64,000 bases of DNA from JAHCIE01 sp034431435. Its GTDB lineage: Bacteria > Chloroflexota > Anaerolineae > Epilineales > JAHCIE01. Shown here piece by piece: positions 16,753 through 25,168 of this stretch (its first letter is position 1; each line of letters starts with the position of its first letter). Position numbers and translations under genes: made by a program. Location: contig DAOUDG010000089.1 in the NCBI GenBank assembly GCA_034431435.1, forward strand, positions 1-64,000. The letters are read 5' to 3'. The notes beneath the pieces were generated by a model. That model saw only the letters and a list, made by a program, of their open reading frames with translations, was not told where the DNA came from and ran no database searches.

Positions 16753-17917
16753 CGGCCTGTTGCGCCGTCTGGCGGATGAGGGCGAGCAGGGCTTCGCGCT
16801 GGACGCGGATGCCGCGGCTCACCTGGCGGGCTGCGCCGACTGCCAGACGCGCCTCGCCGCCGTCATCGCCTCGGCCCAGGCGACTGCCGCGCTGTTCAGC
16901 GATCCTGCCCCCGCCACCGAGTGGGGCCTGGCTCTGGCGCGACTGCGTGCCCGCGAGGCCTACCCCGCCCCCGCGCCGGCCCCGATCATGGAAAGGATGC
17001 TGCCCGTGACAGTCCAGAATCCGCTGCGCCGTTGGCTCAAGCCCCTGACTGCGCTGGTCGTCGTCGCCCTGGCGGCGGCGCTACTCGCGCTGACGCCCCT
17101 CGGCTCCTATGCCCAGGGCGTGCTGAACCTGTTCACCCCCAGGCAGTTCGTCGCCGTGCCCGTCACCGATGCCCAACTGCGTACCCTGCCCGACCTGAGC
17201 GACTTCGGGACGATGACCCACCCCCAGCAGCCCGCGCCGCGCACCGTCAGTAGCGCCGACGAGGCCGCCGCGGCGGTGGGTGTGACGCTCCTCAAGCCTA
17301 CGTCGCTGCCGAAGAGTGTGTCGAGCCAGGTGACGTATCAGGTCATGCCGGGCAATAGCACGTCGTACACCTTCGACGCCACCAAGGCCGAGGCGACCGC
17401 CAGGGCCAAGGGCAAGACCGCCACGACCATGCCCAAGAACGTCAACGGCAGTGTGCTGGCCGTGACTGTCTTCCCGGCGGCCTTCGTCTCCTACGGCGAG
17501 TCGCAGATCAGCCTCCCCGACGGCGGCAAGGCGGCCACGGGCGCGAAGAGCGGCGAGACGCAGACCCGCAGCGTGCCCACGCTGGTCATCGCCCAGGCGA
17601 AGGCCCCCGTCGTCCAGTCCACTGGCGCGACCCTGGCCGAGATTCAGAACTACATTCTGGCGCAGCCCGGCATCGCCCCTGAACTGGCCGCCGCCATGCG
17701 CAGCATCGCCGACCCCATGTCGACGCTGCCCGTCCCCGTCGATGTGAGCCGCATGAACGGCCGCACCGTCAAGGTCCAGGGCGTCGATGGCCTGCTGCTC
17801 GGCGACGCGACCGGCCTGGGCAGCGCGGTGGTGTGGTCGAAGGACGGCCAGGTGTTCTTCGTCGGCGGCCCACTACGCGACAATGAGGTGCTCGACATTG
17901 CCAACGGCCTCAAATAA
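16736..17917 (+). CDS. Membrane anti-sigma factor with large extracytoplasmic domain
   Basis: The N-terminus holds a zinc-type anti-sigma motif, His29-x3-Cys33-x2-Cys36, then one transmembrane helix at about 103-122. An external region of about 270 residues follows, with VTLLKPTSLPKS and a C-terminal GVDGLLLGD and VVWSKDGQVFFVGG that read like a DUF4367-type fold. It would hold the preceding sigma factor at the membrane until an outside signal. Overlap with the sigma gene supports coupling. The signal is unknown. Confidence 0.8.
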   Translation: MTHVNDGLLRRLADEGEQGFALDADAAAHLAGCADCQTRLAAVIASAQATAALFSDPAPATEWGLALARLRAREAYPAPAPAPIMERMLPVTVQNPLRRWLKPLTALVVVALAAALLALTPLGSYAQGVLNLFTPRQFVAVPVTDAQLRTLPDLSDFGTMTHPQQPAPRTVSSADEAAAAVGVTLLKPTSLPKSVSSQVTYQVMPGNSTSYTFDATKAEATARAKGKTATTMPKNVNGSVLAVTVFPAAFVSYGESQISLPDGGKAATGAKSGETQTRSVPTLVIAQAKAPVVQSTGATLAEIQNYILAQPGIAPELAAAMRSIADPMSTLPVPVDVSRMNGRTVKVQGVDGLLLGDATGLGSAVVWSKDGQVFFVGGPLRDNEVLDIANGLK

Positions 17918-17933
17918 CTCGCCCGCCCCGCAC

Positions 17934-18917
17934 GTGAAGGAGTCGACAACCGTTAGCGCCCCCCTCCCTGAGCCAGAGGGGGGCGCCGCTGGCGCCGCGA
18001 TTCGCACGCTGGATCTCGTCAAGCAGTATGGGGCAACCACTGCCCTCGCGGGCCTGAGCATGACGGTTGGGCGCGGCGAGGTGTTTGGCTTTCTAGGGCC
18101 GAACGGCGCGGGCAAGACGACGGCCGTCAAGCTGCTGGTGGGCCTGACGCGACCCACGGCGGGACAGGCCTGGCTGCTCAACGTACCCATCGGCGACCGC
18201 GCGACTCGCCGCCGCATCGGCTACCTGCCGGAGCTGTTCCGCTACCAGGACTGGCTGACGGCGCGCGAGGTTCTGGCGCTGCACTGCGCCCTGGCCGATA
18301 TCCCGGTCGCTCAGCGACCCCGCGAAATCGAACAAATCCTTGAGACGGTGGGGCTGGCGGCGCGCGGCGGCGACCGCGTTGGAACGTTCTCCAAGGGCAT
18401 GCAGCAGCGCTTGGGGCTGGGCGTCGCCCTGCTGGGCCAACCCGAGCTGGTCTTCCTCGATGAGCCGACCTCTGCCCTGGACCCCGTCGGTCGCCGCGAC
18501 GTGCGCGAAATCGTGCGCGGCCTCAAGGCGCGCGGCGCGACCGTCTTCCTCAACTCTCACCTGTTGAGCGAGGTCGAACTGGTGTGCGACCGCGTCGCTA
18601 TCGTCGATAAGGGGCGCGTCATCGCCCTGGGCAGCCTGCACGAGGTCATTGGCGGGGCGCAGGCCGTTCGCCTGCGCCTGACGGGGCTGAACGGCGCGGG
18701 CCACGCCGCGCTCCACAGCTACGGCGACGTCGGCCACGCGGGCGACTGGGTGACGGTCACGGGTCTGGCCGCTGACGCTGTGCCGGACCTGGTAGCCGAC
18801 CTGGTGCGTGTGGGGGTCCAGATTCACGCCGTCGAGCCGCGTCACGACACCCTCGAGGATCGCTTCCTGCAACTGCTGACGCGACCCGACGACACGGTAG
18901 CGGAGGATGCGCCATGA
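17934..18917 (+). CDS. ABC transporter ATP-binding protein
   Basis: This is an ABC-2 type ATPase of 327 residues. It has Walker A GPNGAGKTT near residues 55-63, signature SKGMQQRLGLG, Walker B LVFLDEPTSALDP near 172 and switch histidine in LNSHLLSEVE, with a C-terminal extension typical of drug or polymer exporters. GTG at 17934 is the only sensible start close to the domain, although its ribosome site is poor and the gene may be coupled to the anti-sigma gene 16 bases upstream. It works with the permease that overlaps its end. Confidence 0.88.
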   Translation: MKESTTVSAPLPEPEGGAAGAAIRTLDLVKQYGATTALAGLSMTVGRGEVFGFLGPNGAGKTTAVKLLVGLTRPTAGQAWLLNVPIGDRATRRRIGYLPELFRYQDWLTAREVLALHCALADIPVAQRPREIEQILETVGLAARGGDRVGTFSKGMQQRLGLGVALLGQPELVFLDEPTSALDPVGRRDVREIVRGLKARGATVFLNSHLLSEVELVCDRVAIVDKGRVIALGSLHEVIGGAQAVRLRLTGLNGAGHAALHSYGDVGHAGDWVTVTGLAADAVPDLVADLVRVGVQIHAVEPRHDTLEDRFLQLLTRPDDTVAEDAP

Positions 18918-19768
18918 GCACGGCGCTGACCATCGCAAGGTTGACCTTCAAGGAGTTGTCGCGTCGCCGCGTCATCATCGCCGGGCTAGTGTTGACCGTC
19001 ATCGTCCTGGCCCTGGCGGCGTGGGGTTTCGCGAGTCTGCCCAGGGCGTCGTGTGGGCGCAACCCCTGCTCCGAGTTTCAGATACGCAGCGCGGCCTCGA
19101 TTCTACTGATCATGATGATGTTCATGATCAGCTTCGTCATTGCCCTGGGCGCGGCGTTCCTGGCCGCGCCGGCCATCGCGGGCGACATCGAGTCGGGCAT
19201 CGCCCTGTCGATGCTACCGCGCCCCATCCGCCGCCGCGACGTGCTGCTGGGTAAGTGGCTGGCCCTGGCGGGTGTCATCACCCTCTACACCCTGGTCGTC
19301 GGTGGTATCCTGATGGCTATCGTGAGCCTGGCCGCTGGCTACCAGCCGCCCGCGCCCCTGCTGGCTCTGGCCTACGTCGCTGCCGAGGGAGTCATGCTGC
19401 TGACGCTGGCCCTGTTGGGCAGCACGCGTCTGGGGCCGATGGCGTGCGGCATCATGGCCGTCGTCTTGTTCGGCGTGGCGTGGATGATGGGCGTGGCGGG
19501 CGCGGTAGGCATGATCTTTCAGAATCAGGCCATTACTAACATTGGTGTCATCGCCAGCCTGATTCTGCCCACCGACGGCCTGTGGCGCGCGGCGGCCTAT
19601 CACCTGTCGCCCACCTTTCTACTGGCGACGGCGGCGCAGGTGGGCGTCAGTGGCAACCCCTTCATCGTCGTCGCGCCGCCCACCCCCGCCTACCATCTAT
19701 GGGCCGTCCTGTGGCTGGTGGCCATCCTCGCCCTCGCCGCGTACAGCTTCGAACGGCGCGACCTGTAG
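18914..19768 (+). CDS. ABC-2 type transporter permease
   Basis: This is a 284-residue polytopic membrane protein. It has the typical N-terminal helix after RLTFKELSRRRVI, a periplasmic loop with two cysteines (SCGRNPCSEF) between helices 1 and 2, and at least five further hydrophobic helices; AGDIESGIALSMLPRPIRR is the cytoplasmic coupling segment of ABC-2 permeases. ATG overlaps the ATPase stop by four bases (ATGA). Together with the ATPase it forms an export complex, probably under the control of the adjacent sigma factor. Confidence 0.85.
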   Translation: MSTALTIARLTFKELSRRRVIIAGLVLTVIVLALAAWGFASLPRASCGRNPCSEFQIRSAASILLIMMMFMISFVIALGAAFLAAPAIAGDIESGIALSMLPRPIRRRDVLLGKWLALAGVITLYTLVVGGILMAIVSLAAGYQPPAPLLALAYVAAEGVMLLTLALLGSTRLGPMACGIMAVVLFGVAWMMGVAGAVGMIFQNQAITNIGVIASLILPTDGLWRAAAYHLSPTFLLATAAQVGVSGNPFIVVAPPTPAYHLWAVLWLVAILALAAYSFERRDL

Positions 19769-19773
19769 CTGCA

Positions 19774-20544
19774 TCAACTCGCTTCGCGAAGCTCCTTCAC
19801 GGCCGCCCTGGCCGCGCCGAGCATGAAGTCAATCTCCGTCGAGCACGTGATGAGGCGCATGCCGCGCGCCATCCAGTGTTTCAGCTGGGCCATGTCGCGG
19901 ATATGAATGCCCGACGTCAGACCGTGGGCGGCCGCCGATGCCATGACCTTCTCGATGGCCGCCGTCACCGCCGGATCCTCGGTGCTATTCACGCCGAGGG
20001 ACATGGCGAGGTCGTTGGGGCCGATGAGAGCCACGTCGACACCCGGCACCGACAACAGGCTGTCGATGTCGTCCACCGCCGCCACCCGCTCGATCTGGCA
20101 GATGACCAGATTCTCGCGGTTGAGGTGCTCGGTAAAGGGACGCATGGGAGCCGACTGGAAGTCGTTGTGGCCACGGCTCGCGGACAGGCCGCGCACGCCG
20201 ACAGGAGGATACTTCATCGACGCCACGATTTTCTCCACCTGGGCGCGCGTCTCGACGCGGGGGACCATGACCCCCTGCGCCCCCGCGTCCATCACCCGCG
20301 CGATGAGGTGATACTCGCCATCGGGTACGCGCACCAGGGGCGTCAGCCCCGACAGTCGCGCCACCAGCATCATGTCGGCGACGGTCTCCAGACCGAAGGA
20401 GCCGTGCTCCATGTCGATGAAGACAAAGTCGAAGCCCGCGTCGGCCAGCATCTTGGCGATGGATGGATTGCGGACCTCGGTAATCATCGTGCCCAGGGCG
20501 ACGCCGCCCTGGCTCAGTATCTCGCGTACCCGGTTCGTGCGCAT
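19774..20544 (-). CDS. HpcH/HpaI family class II aldolase
   Basis: This is a metal-dependent pyruvate aldolase-like enzyme of 256 residues (4-hydroxy-2-oxoheptanedioate / 2-keto-3-deoxy-L-rhamnonate aldolase group). It has FVFIDMEHGSF near residues 40-50, MVPRVETRAQV near 92-102, the metal ligand Glu in VICQIERV, and ALIGPNDLAMSLG with the metal Asp. It cleaves a 2-oxo acid to pyruvate and an aldehyde; the natural substrate is not readable. It lies about 70 bases downstream of the hydroxyacid dehydrogenase gene on the same strand, which could reduce or supply a related oxoacid. Confidence 0.85.
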   Translation of the reverse strand: MRTNRVREILSQGGVALGTMITEVRNPSIAKMLADAGFDFVFIDMEHGSFGLETVADMMLVARLSGLTPLVRVPDGEYHLIARVMDAGAQGVMVPRVETRAQVEKIVASMKYPPVGVRGLSASRGHNDFQSAPMRPFTEHLNRENLVICQIERVAAVDDIDSLLSVPGVDVALIGPNDLAMSLGVNSTEDPAVTAAIEKVMASAAAHGLTSGIHIRDMAQLKHWMARGMRLITCSTEIDFMLGAARAAVKELREAS

Positions 20545-20616
20545 GGCGTCTCCACTCTTCTTGTCCGCGCTCGTCTGTAGCTCCGTCTCTTAGGCATCGG
20601 CCACGGGGGATCGCCC

Positions 20617-21597
20617 CTATCGTTGCAGGCTTGCGCCCCGCCCCGGCCAGGCCGCCGGGTTGCACAGCCAGCGCGGCTGGCGGCCCTCCAGCGCGGCCAG
20701 CGTCTCCTCAGCTGCGCCGACGCCCATGCCATACATGCCGTCCTCGGTGAACGACGCGATGTGGGGCGTGACGATCACGTTCTCCAGGCTGAGCAGCGGG
20801 TTCTCCCGTGGCGTCGGCTCTACCTCGAACACGTCGAGGCCCGCCCCCCACAGGTGGCCGCTCGCCAGGGCGGCGTATAGCGCCGCCTCGTCCACAACCG
20901 GCCCACGGGCGCAGTTGACCAGGATACAGCCTGGCTTCATCAGTGCCAGCTCCCGCGCCCCGATGAGGCCGCGCGTCTCGGCCGTCAGGGGCACGTGCAG
21001 CGATACCGCGTCAGCCTCGGCCAGCGCCTCGTCGAGGCTCGGCCTCAGTTCGACGCCCAGCGCCGCGCCGCGATCCGCCCCGACAAAGGGGTCCCAGGCG
21101 ATGACGCGCATGCCCATGCCCTGGCCCATGATGTGGGCGACGCGGCCACCGATGCGCCCCAGGCCCACCAGCGCCAGGGTCTTGTCGCGCATCTCGATGC
21201 CCTGCAAGCCGCCGCGGCCCTGCCAGCCGAGCGTGCGCATTCCCTGGTCGGCCTGCGCGAGCTTGCGCGCCACGGCCATGAGCAAGGTCACGGCGTGCTC
21301 AGCGGTCGACTCGGAGGGCGCGTCTGGCGTATTCGTTACCAGGACGCCCGCCGCGGTGCAGTCGGCGAGGTTGATGGTGTCGATACCGATGCCGGGTCGG
21401 GCCACGACTCGCAGGTTGGGCGCGCGGGCGACGAAGGCAGCGTTGATGGGCGTCGTGCCGGTGATGATCATCGCATCGACGCCGCTCAGGTCGGCGGTCG
21501 GATCACCAATCTCTGGCGCGGGACAGTGCACCTGGTGGTGCGCCAGAATCGCGTGGCCGTGGGGGTGGATGGGGCGCTCGATCCAGATAGTTGCCAT
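20617..21597 (-). CDS. D-isomer specific 2-hydroxyacid dehydrogenase
   Basis: This is an NAD(P)-dependent oxidoreductase of the SerA / hydroxypyruvate reductase family, 326 residues long. The NAD motif GLGRIGGRVA lies near residue 145. The catalytic Arg is in NCARGPVVDE, the Glu follows in the VFEVEPTP region, and the His is in TPHIASF. No ACT domain is present, so a biosynthetic SerA role is less certain. ATG at 21597 is preceded by AAGGA; longer frames would run into the radical SAM gene. The neighbouring HpcH aldolase gene suggests oxoacid catabolism. Confidence 0.87.
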   Translation of the reverse strand: MATIWIERPIHPHGHAILAHHQVHCPAPEIGDPTADLSGVDAMIITGTTPINAAFVARAPNLRVVARPGIGIDTINLADCTAAGVLVTNTPDAPSESTAEHAVTLLMAVARKLAQADQGMRTLGWQGRGGLQGIEMRDKTLALVGLGRIGGRVAHIMGQGMGMRVIAWDPFVGADRGAALGVELRPSLDEALAEADAVSLHVPLTAETRGLIGARELALMKPGCILVNCARGPVVDEAALYAALASGHLWGAGLDVFEVEPTPRENPLLSLENVIVTPHIASFTEDGMYGMGVGAAEETLAALEGRQPRWLCNPAAWPGRGASLQR

Positions 21598-21649
21598 AAA
21601 GCCGTCCTTGATAACCTGTCTCGGCCAGGGTTGGGGGTGAGGGTCTTGC

Positions 21650-22996
21650 TCAATACGCGAACTCGCGGATGTCGTATATCGCTCGCTTTGGGGGCGGGCC
21701 GGGGAACGTGAGGCGCGCTTCCAGGGCCGCCCGCTGCGTCTGCATCTCGCTGTGGCTGAGGGGCTGGATGCCTGCCTCGGCGGCGCGCTGGCCGTACTCC
21801 GAGCCGGGCGTGCCCACATACTCCGAGAAGTAGAGGATGTCGTCGGGGCCGAGAGCCATGCCGTTGAGAATGTCAGCGGTGCGGGCCACGTGGTCGGCGG
21901 CGTAGCGCGCCCCGCCGATGCCCAGCATGACCACCACGCCGACGGCCACACCCCCGGCCTTAAGGTCGCGCACGCCGTCCAGCGCCTGAGCCGCCGTGTT
22001 GGGCTTGTTGAGGAAGCGCAGCACAGCGTCGTCGCCACTTTCCAGGCCGATGTACACTCGCCGCAGCCCGCGCGCCCGCAGCTCGCGGATGTCATCGCGG
22101 CTCTTGCGGAGGGCATCCAGCGCGCTGACGAAGGCGTAGATGCCGTCGAAGGCGCCTGACCGCGCCCGCAGCCAGGCGACGCGATCGGCGGGTGACAGGT
22201 CGGGCGAGGCGACCTCGAATTCGCGGTTGACCAGGTCCAGCATGGGGACGAGCAGCCGCTGCGGGGCGATGAGCGCGTTGGCCTCGCCGAGGAACAGGGA
22301 GCGATACAGGGGCAAGGCGCGGCCGTGGAAGGCCTCGACCGCGCGCAGGTGGCGCTCGAACTCTGGCGGCGTCTTGATGCGAAAGCCCTGGCCGCGATAG
22401 AAGGAGCAGAAGGTGCAGCGGTTGTAGGAACAGCCCTGGGTGGCTTGCAGCACCAGGGCGCGGTACTGGTCGGGCGGCAGGATGCCGATGGGCTGGTAAA
22501 CAGTCTGGAATAGCTGCGCGTCGGCTTCGAGCGCCGTCTCGTCCCAGGCAGCGATGTCGGTCAGGGTGGCCGCCGCCCGCGGTCGCCATACATGGTCGGG
22601 CACGCTGGCATCGATCGCCCGCACGCTATCGCCTGCCAGCGCGTCGCGCGCCTGGCGGGCGTAGCCATAGGCGGTGGCGACCAGGGTGCGCACCTCATCG
22701 ACGCTAAGGGTTCGCCGCTCACGGACGCGCTCGCCGTCGACGCGCTGGCCGCGCTTCTCGATGACGCGGTGATCCAGGGTGTGGCGGTAGGTGCGCCCGG
22801 CGTCGAAACCGCCCACCAGTCGCCCGCGCAAATCGAAGGTGAAGCTGGGCGCCGTGTCGACGGCGAGAGTCGTCGCGTCGCGCTTGAGACTCAGCGTCAC
22901 GCGCCCGGGTAGGCCGCCGCCCGCCAGGTCCACCACAATGCGCTCGCTTGTGTCCAGCGCGGTGTCGCTCATCGTCACTTGCGCCCTGCCCCGCAT
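21650..22996 (-). CDS. Radical SAM protein of unknown substrate
   Basis: This is a 448-residue radical SAM enzyme. Its cluster ligands are Cys189, Cys194 and Cys197 (GCSYNRCTFC), which is Cx4Cx2C rather than the classical Cx3Cx2C. The SAM-binding GLESGDD and a TIM-barrel end with YFSEYVGTPGSEYG are visible. About 180 residues precede the cluster and include an Asp/Arg-rich beta region. The ATG overlaps the stop of the upstream nucleotidyltransferase gene (TGATG); an ATG 24 bases later is also possible. Its function is unknown. Confidence 0.82.
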   Translation of the reverse strand: MRGRAQVTMSDTALDTSERIVVDLAGGGLPGRVTLSLKRDATTLAVDTAPSFTFDLRGRLVGGFDAGRTYRHTLDHRVIEKRGQRVDGERVRERRTLSVDEVRTLVATAYGYARQARDALAGDSVRAIDASVPDHVWRPRAAATLTDIAAWDETALEADAQLFQTVYQPIGILPPDQYRALVLQATQGCSYNRCTFCSFYRGQGFRIKTPPEFERHLRAVEAFHGRALPLYRSLFLGEANALIAPQRLLVPMLDLVNREFEVASPDLSPADRVAWLRARSGAFDGIYAFVSALDALRKSRDDIRELRARGLRRVYIGLESGDDAVLRFLNKPNTAAQALDGVRDLKAGGVAVGVVVMLGIGGARYAADHVARTADILNGMALGPDDILYFSEYVGTPGSEYGQRAAEAGIQPLSHSEMQTQRAALEARLTFPGPPPKRAIYDIREFAY

Positions 22997-23766
22997 CAGT
23001 CTTGGCCCAGATACTCAGCCAGCGTGCCATCGAGCAGCGCGGCGCGCAGGTCCGCCTCGGGCACGGCGTCGGGCGCGCGCTCGCGTAGCATCGCCAGGAT
23101 GCCCAGCGCCAGCCGTCGCGAGGCGAGGGCCACGTCAGCATCGCTGGGGCACGCCCGGTCCAGCCCCAGGCACACCAGCATGTCGGACTCGTACCCCGGC
23201 GGGCTGACGGGCAGGGCCAGCGCCACGCGCAGGGCGTCGCGGGCGGAGCGGGCGCGCGGGGGCGAGTTCAGCGGCAGCAGCAGGCGCGGTGCGAGGCGGG
23301 CCTGCCCCTGAGCGGCGAAACGCAGGCCGTGGCTGTCGCCTATGGCGTGGGCGTTTTTCGCCTTGCCGGCCCACTCGATGAAATCCTCCAACTCCGGCGC
23401 GCCGGCCGCCTGTCGCCTGGTGGGGGTCTCGCCCAGGCGGGCCGCCGTCTCTGGCGTCGCCCACACCACGCGCTCGATCTGCTCGCTGGGCAGCTTCAGC
23501 GCCCAGTCGGCCGGCTCGTCCGCCTCGGCGACCCACGCCGCCAGCGATGTGACCTCCACCGACACGTGCCGCAGGTGGCCGGTCGGGGTACGCTCGAACA
23601 GGGCGTGGTACGTGGTCTCGCCCGCCGGCCGCAGCACGCGGATGTCCACGTCACTGTGCGGCCCGGCCGCGCCGCGAGCATGGCTGCCCGCCGCGAGGAT
23701 GGCGACGGCGTCGGGAACCATCGCGCGCAGCCGCGCCACCCACTCGTCCCACCACACCGCGTCCAA
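22996..23766 (-). CDS. MNT-type nucleotidyltransferase domain protein
   Basis: This is a 256-residue protein with the minimal nucleotidyltransferase signature near the N-terminus: AGSHARG at 26-32 followed by Asp39 and Asp41 in SDVDIRV. The C-terminal part is helical and unassigned, reminiscent of kanamycin-nucleotidyltransferase-like proteins. I place the start at a TTG at 23766, three codons before VWWDEW, with AGGA just upstream overlapping the argH stop. It is tightly packed between argH and the radical SAM gene, so coexpression is likely; the target of nucleotidyl transfer is unknown. Confidence 0.72.
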   Translation of the reverse strand: MDAVWWDEWVARLRAMVPDAVAILAAGSHARGAAGPHSDVDIRVLRPAGETTYHALFERTPTGHLRHVSVEVTSLAAWVAEADEPADWALKLPSEQIERVVWATPETAARLGETPTRRQAAGAPELEDFIEWAGKAKNAHAIGDSHGLRFAAQGQARLAPRLLLPLNSPPRARSARDALRVALALPVSPPGYESDMLVCLGLDRACPSDADVALASRRLALGILAMLRERAPDAVPEADLRAALLDGTLAEYLGQD

Positions 23767-23767
23767 G

Positions 23768-25141
23768 CTATTCCTGGGCGAGCAGGGCGCGCGCCTGCTG
23801 GAGTTGTAGCGCCACCGCCGACGGGGCCGTACCGCCGATGCCATCGCGGCGGGCCACCGACTGACGCATGTCGAATACGGTGTAGACATCTGGCCCGAAG
23901 CGCTGGTCAGCTTCGTGATAGGCGTCGAGGGGCAACTCGCGCAACGCCACACCCCGCGCCTGGGCCGCCCGGACCAGACGACCCACGACGCCGTGGCTCT
24001 CGCGGAAGGGCACGCCCTGGCGCACCAGGTAGTCGGCCAGGTCCGTCGCCAGCATCCCGTCGTCCAGGGCGGCTACCATGCGTTCGGGGTGGATGCGCAG
24101 GGTGCGGATGACGCCCGCCACGACTGGCAGCGTCAGGTGCAGCGTGTCGAGGCTGTCGAACAGTGGCTCCTTGTCCTCCTGCAAGTCCTTGTCGTAGGTC
24201 GATGGCAGGCCCTTGAGGAGCGTCAGCACGCTGACGAGGTTGCCCACCAACCGCCCTGCCTTGCCGCGCACCAATTCCATACTGTCGGGGTTGAGCTTCT
24301 GCGGCATCAGGCTCGACCCGGTGGCGTAGGCCTCGTCCAGCGTCACAAAGCCGAACTCCGCGCTGCTGTACATCACCAGGTCCTCGCCCAGGCGGCTCAG
24401 GTGGAGGCCGACCATCGCCGCCGCGAATAGCGTCTCGGCCACAAAGTCGCGATCGCCGACGGCGTCCATGCTGTTGGGGCTGACGGTGGCAAAGCCCAGT
24501 TCCTCGGCCAGGAAGGCGCGGTCGACGCCCAGGGCGTTGCCCGCCAGCGCGCCCGACCCCAGGGGCAGCACGTTGACGCGCGCCAGCGCCTCGGTCAGCC
24601 GCTCGCGGTCGCGTTGCAGCGCCCAGAAGCTGCTCATCAGCCAGTGAGAGAACAGGACCGGCTGGGCGCGCTGGACGTGGGTGTAGCCTGGCATGAGCAC
24701 ATCGCGATGCGCGTCGGCCTGGGACAGGAGAGCGGCCTGGACATTGGTGAGCGCGGCCAATACCCGCCCCAGCGCGGCCCGCGTGTACAGCCGCATATCG
24801 GTCGCCACCTGGTCGTTGCGACTGCGGCCGGTATGGAGCTTGCCCGCCACGCTGCCGACCAGCTCGTACAGCCGCCGCTCGACGGCGGTGTGAATGTCCT
24901 CGTCCGACAGGCGAATCTCGAACTCGCCCGCCGCGAACTCCTGGCGCACCTTCTCCAGGCCGTCGATGAGGGTTTCGGCCTCGCTGGGCGTGATCAGCCC
25001 CGCCCGCGCCAACCCTTTGGCGTAGGCCACCGAGCCGTCGATGTCCGCGTCGTACATGCGCCAGTCAAAGCCGATGGAGGCGTTGAACTGCTCCATCAAC
25101 TCGTCCGTCTGCGCCTCGAACCGTCCACCCCACAGTTTCAT
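23768..25141 (-). CDS. argH: Argininosuccinate lyase
   Basis: It cleaves argininosuccinate to arginine and fumarate, the last step of arginine synthesis. The N-terminal MKLWGGRF, the HTGRSRNDQVATDMRL region and the fumarase-superfamily signature GSSLMPQKLNPD near residue 282 are all intact over 457 residues. No other arg genes lie in the window. It heads a probable minus-strand unit with the nucleotidyltransferase and radical SAM genes. An IS630 element is inserted 27 bases upstream of its start codon, which may separate it from its own promoter. Confidence 0.95.
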   Translation of the reverse strand: MKLWGGRFEAQTDELMEQFNASIGFDWRMYDADIDGSVAYAKGLARAGLITPSEAETLIDGLEKVRQEFAAGEFEIRLSDEDIHTAVERRLYELVGSVAGKLHTGRSRNDQVATDMRLYTRAALGRVLAALTNVQAALLSQADAHRDVLMPGYTHVQRAQPVLFSHWLMSSFWALQRDRERLTEALARVNVLPLGSGALAGNALGVDRAFLAEELGFATVSPNSMDAVGDRDFVAETLFAAAMVGLHLSRLGEDLVMYSSAEFGFVTLDEAYATGSSLMPQKLNPDSMELVRGKAGRLVGNLVSVLTLLKGLPSTYDKDLQEDKEPLFDSLDTLHLTLPVVAGVIRTLRIHPERMVAALDDGMLATDLADYLVRQGVPFRESHGVVGRLVRAAQARGVALRELPLDAYHEADQRFGPDVYTVFDMRQSVARRDGIGGTAPSAVALQLQQARALLAQE

Positions 25142-25168
25142 GTCGCCTCGCCAATCTCCGAATCCCTA

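Noticed and set aside
19582..20580. A plus-strand frame over the permease end and the HpcH gene
   Set aside because: It crosses two well-supported genes on both strands and has no recognisable domain.
21598..22116. N-terminal extension of the hydroxyacid dehydrogenase
   Set aside because: It overlaps the radical SAM gene, and the ATG at 21597 has a good ribosome site and matches family length.
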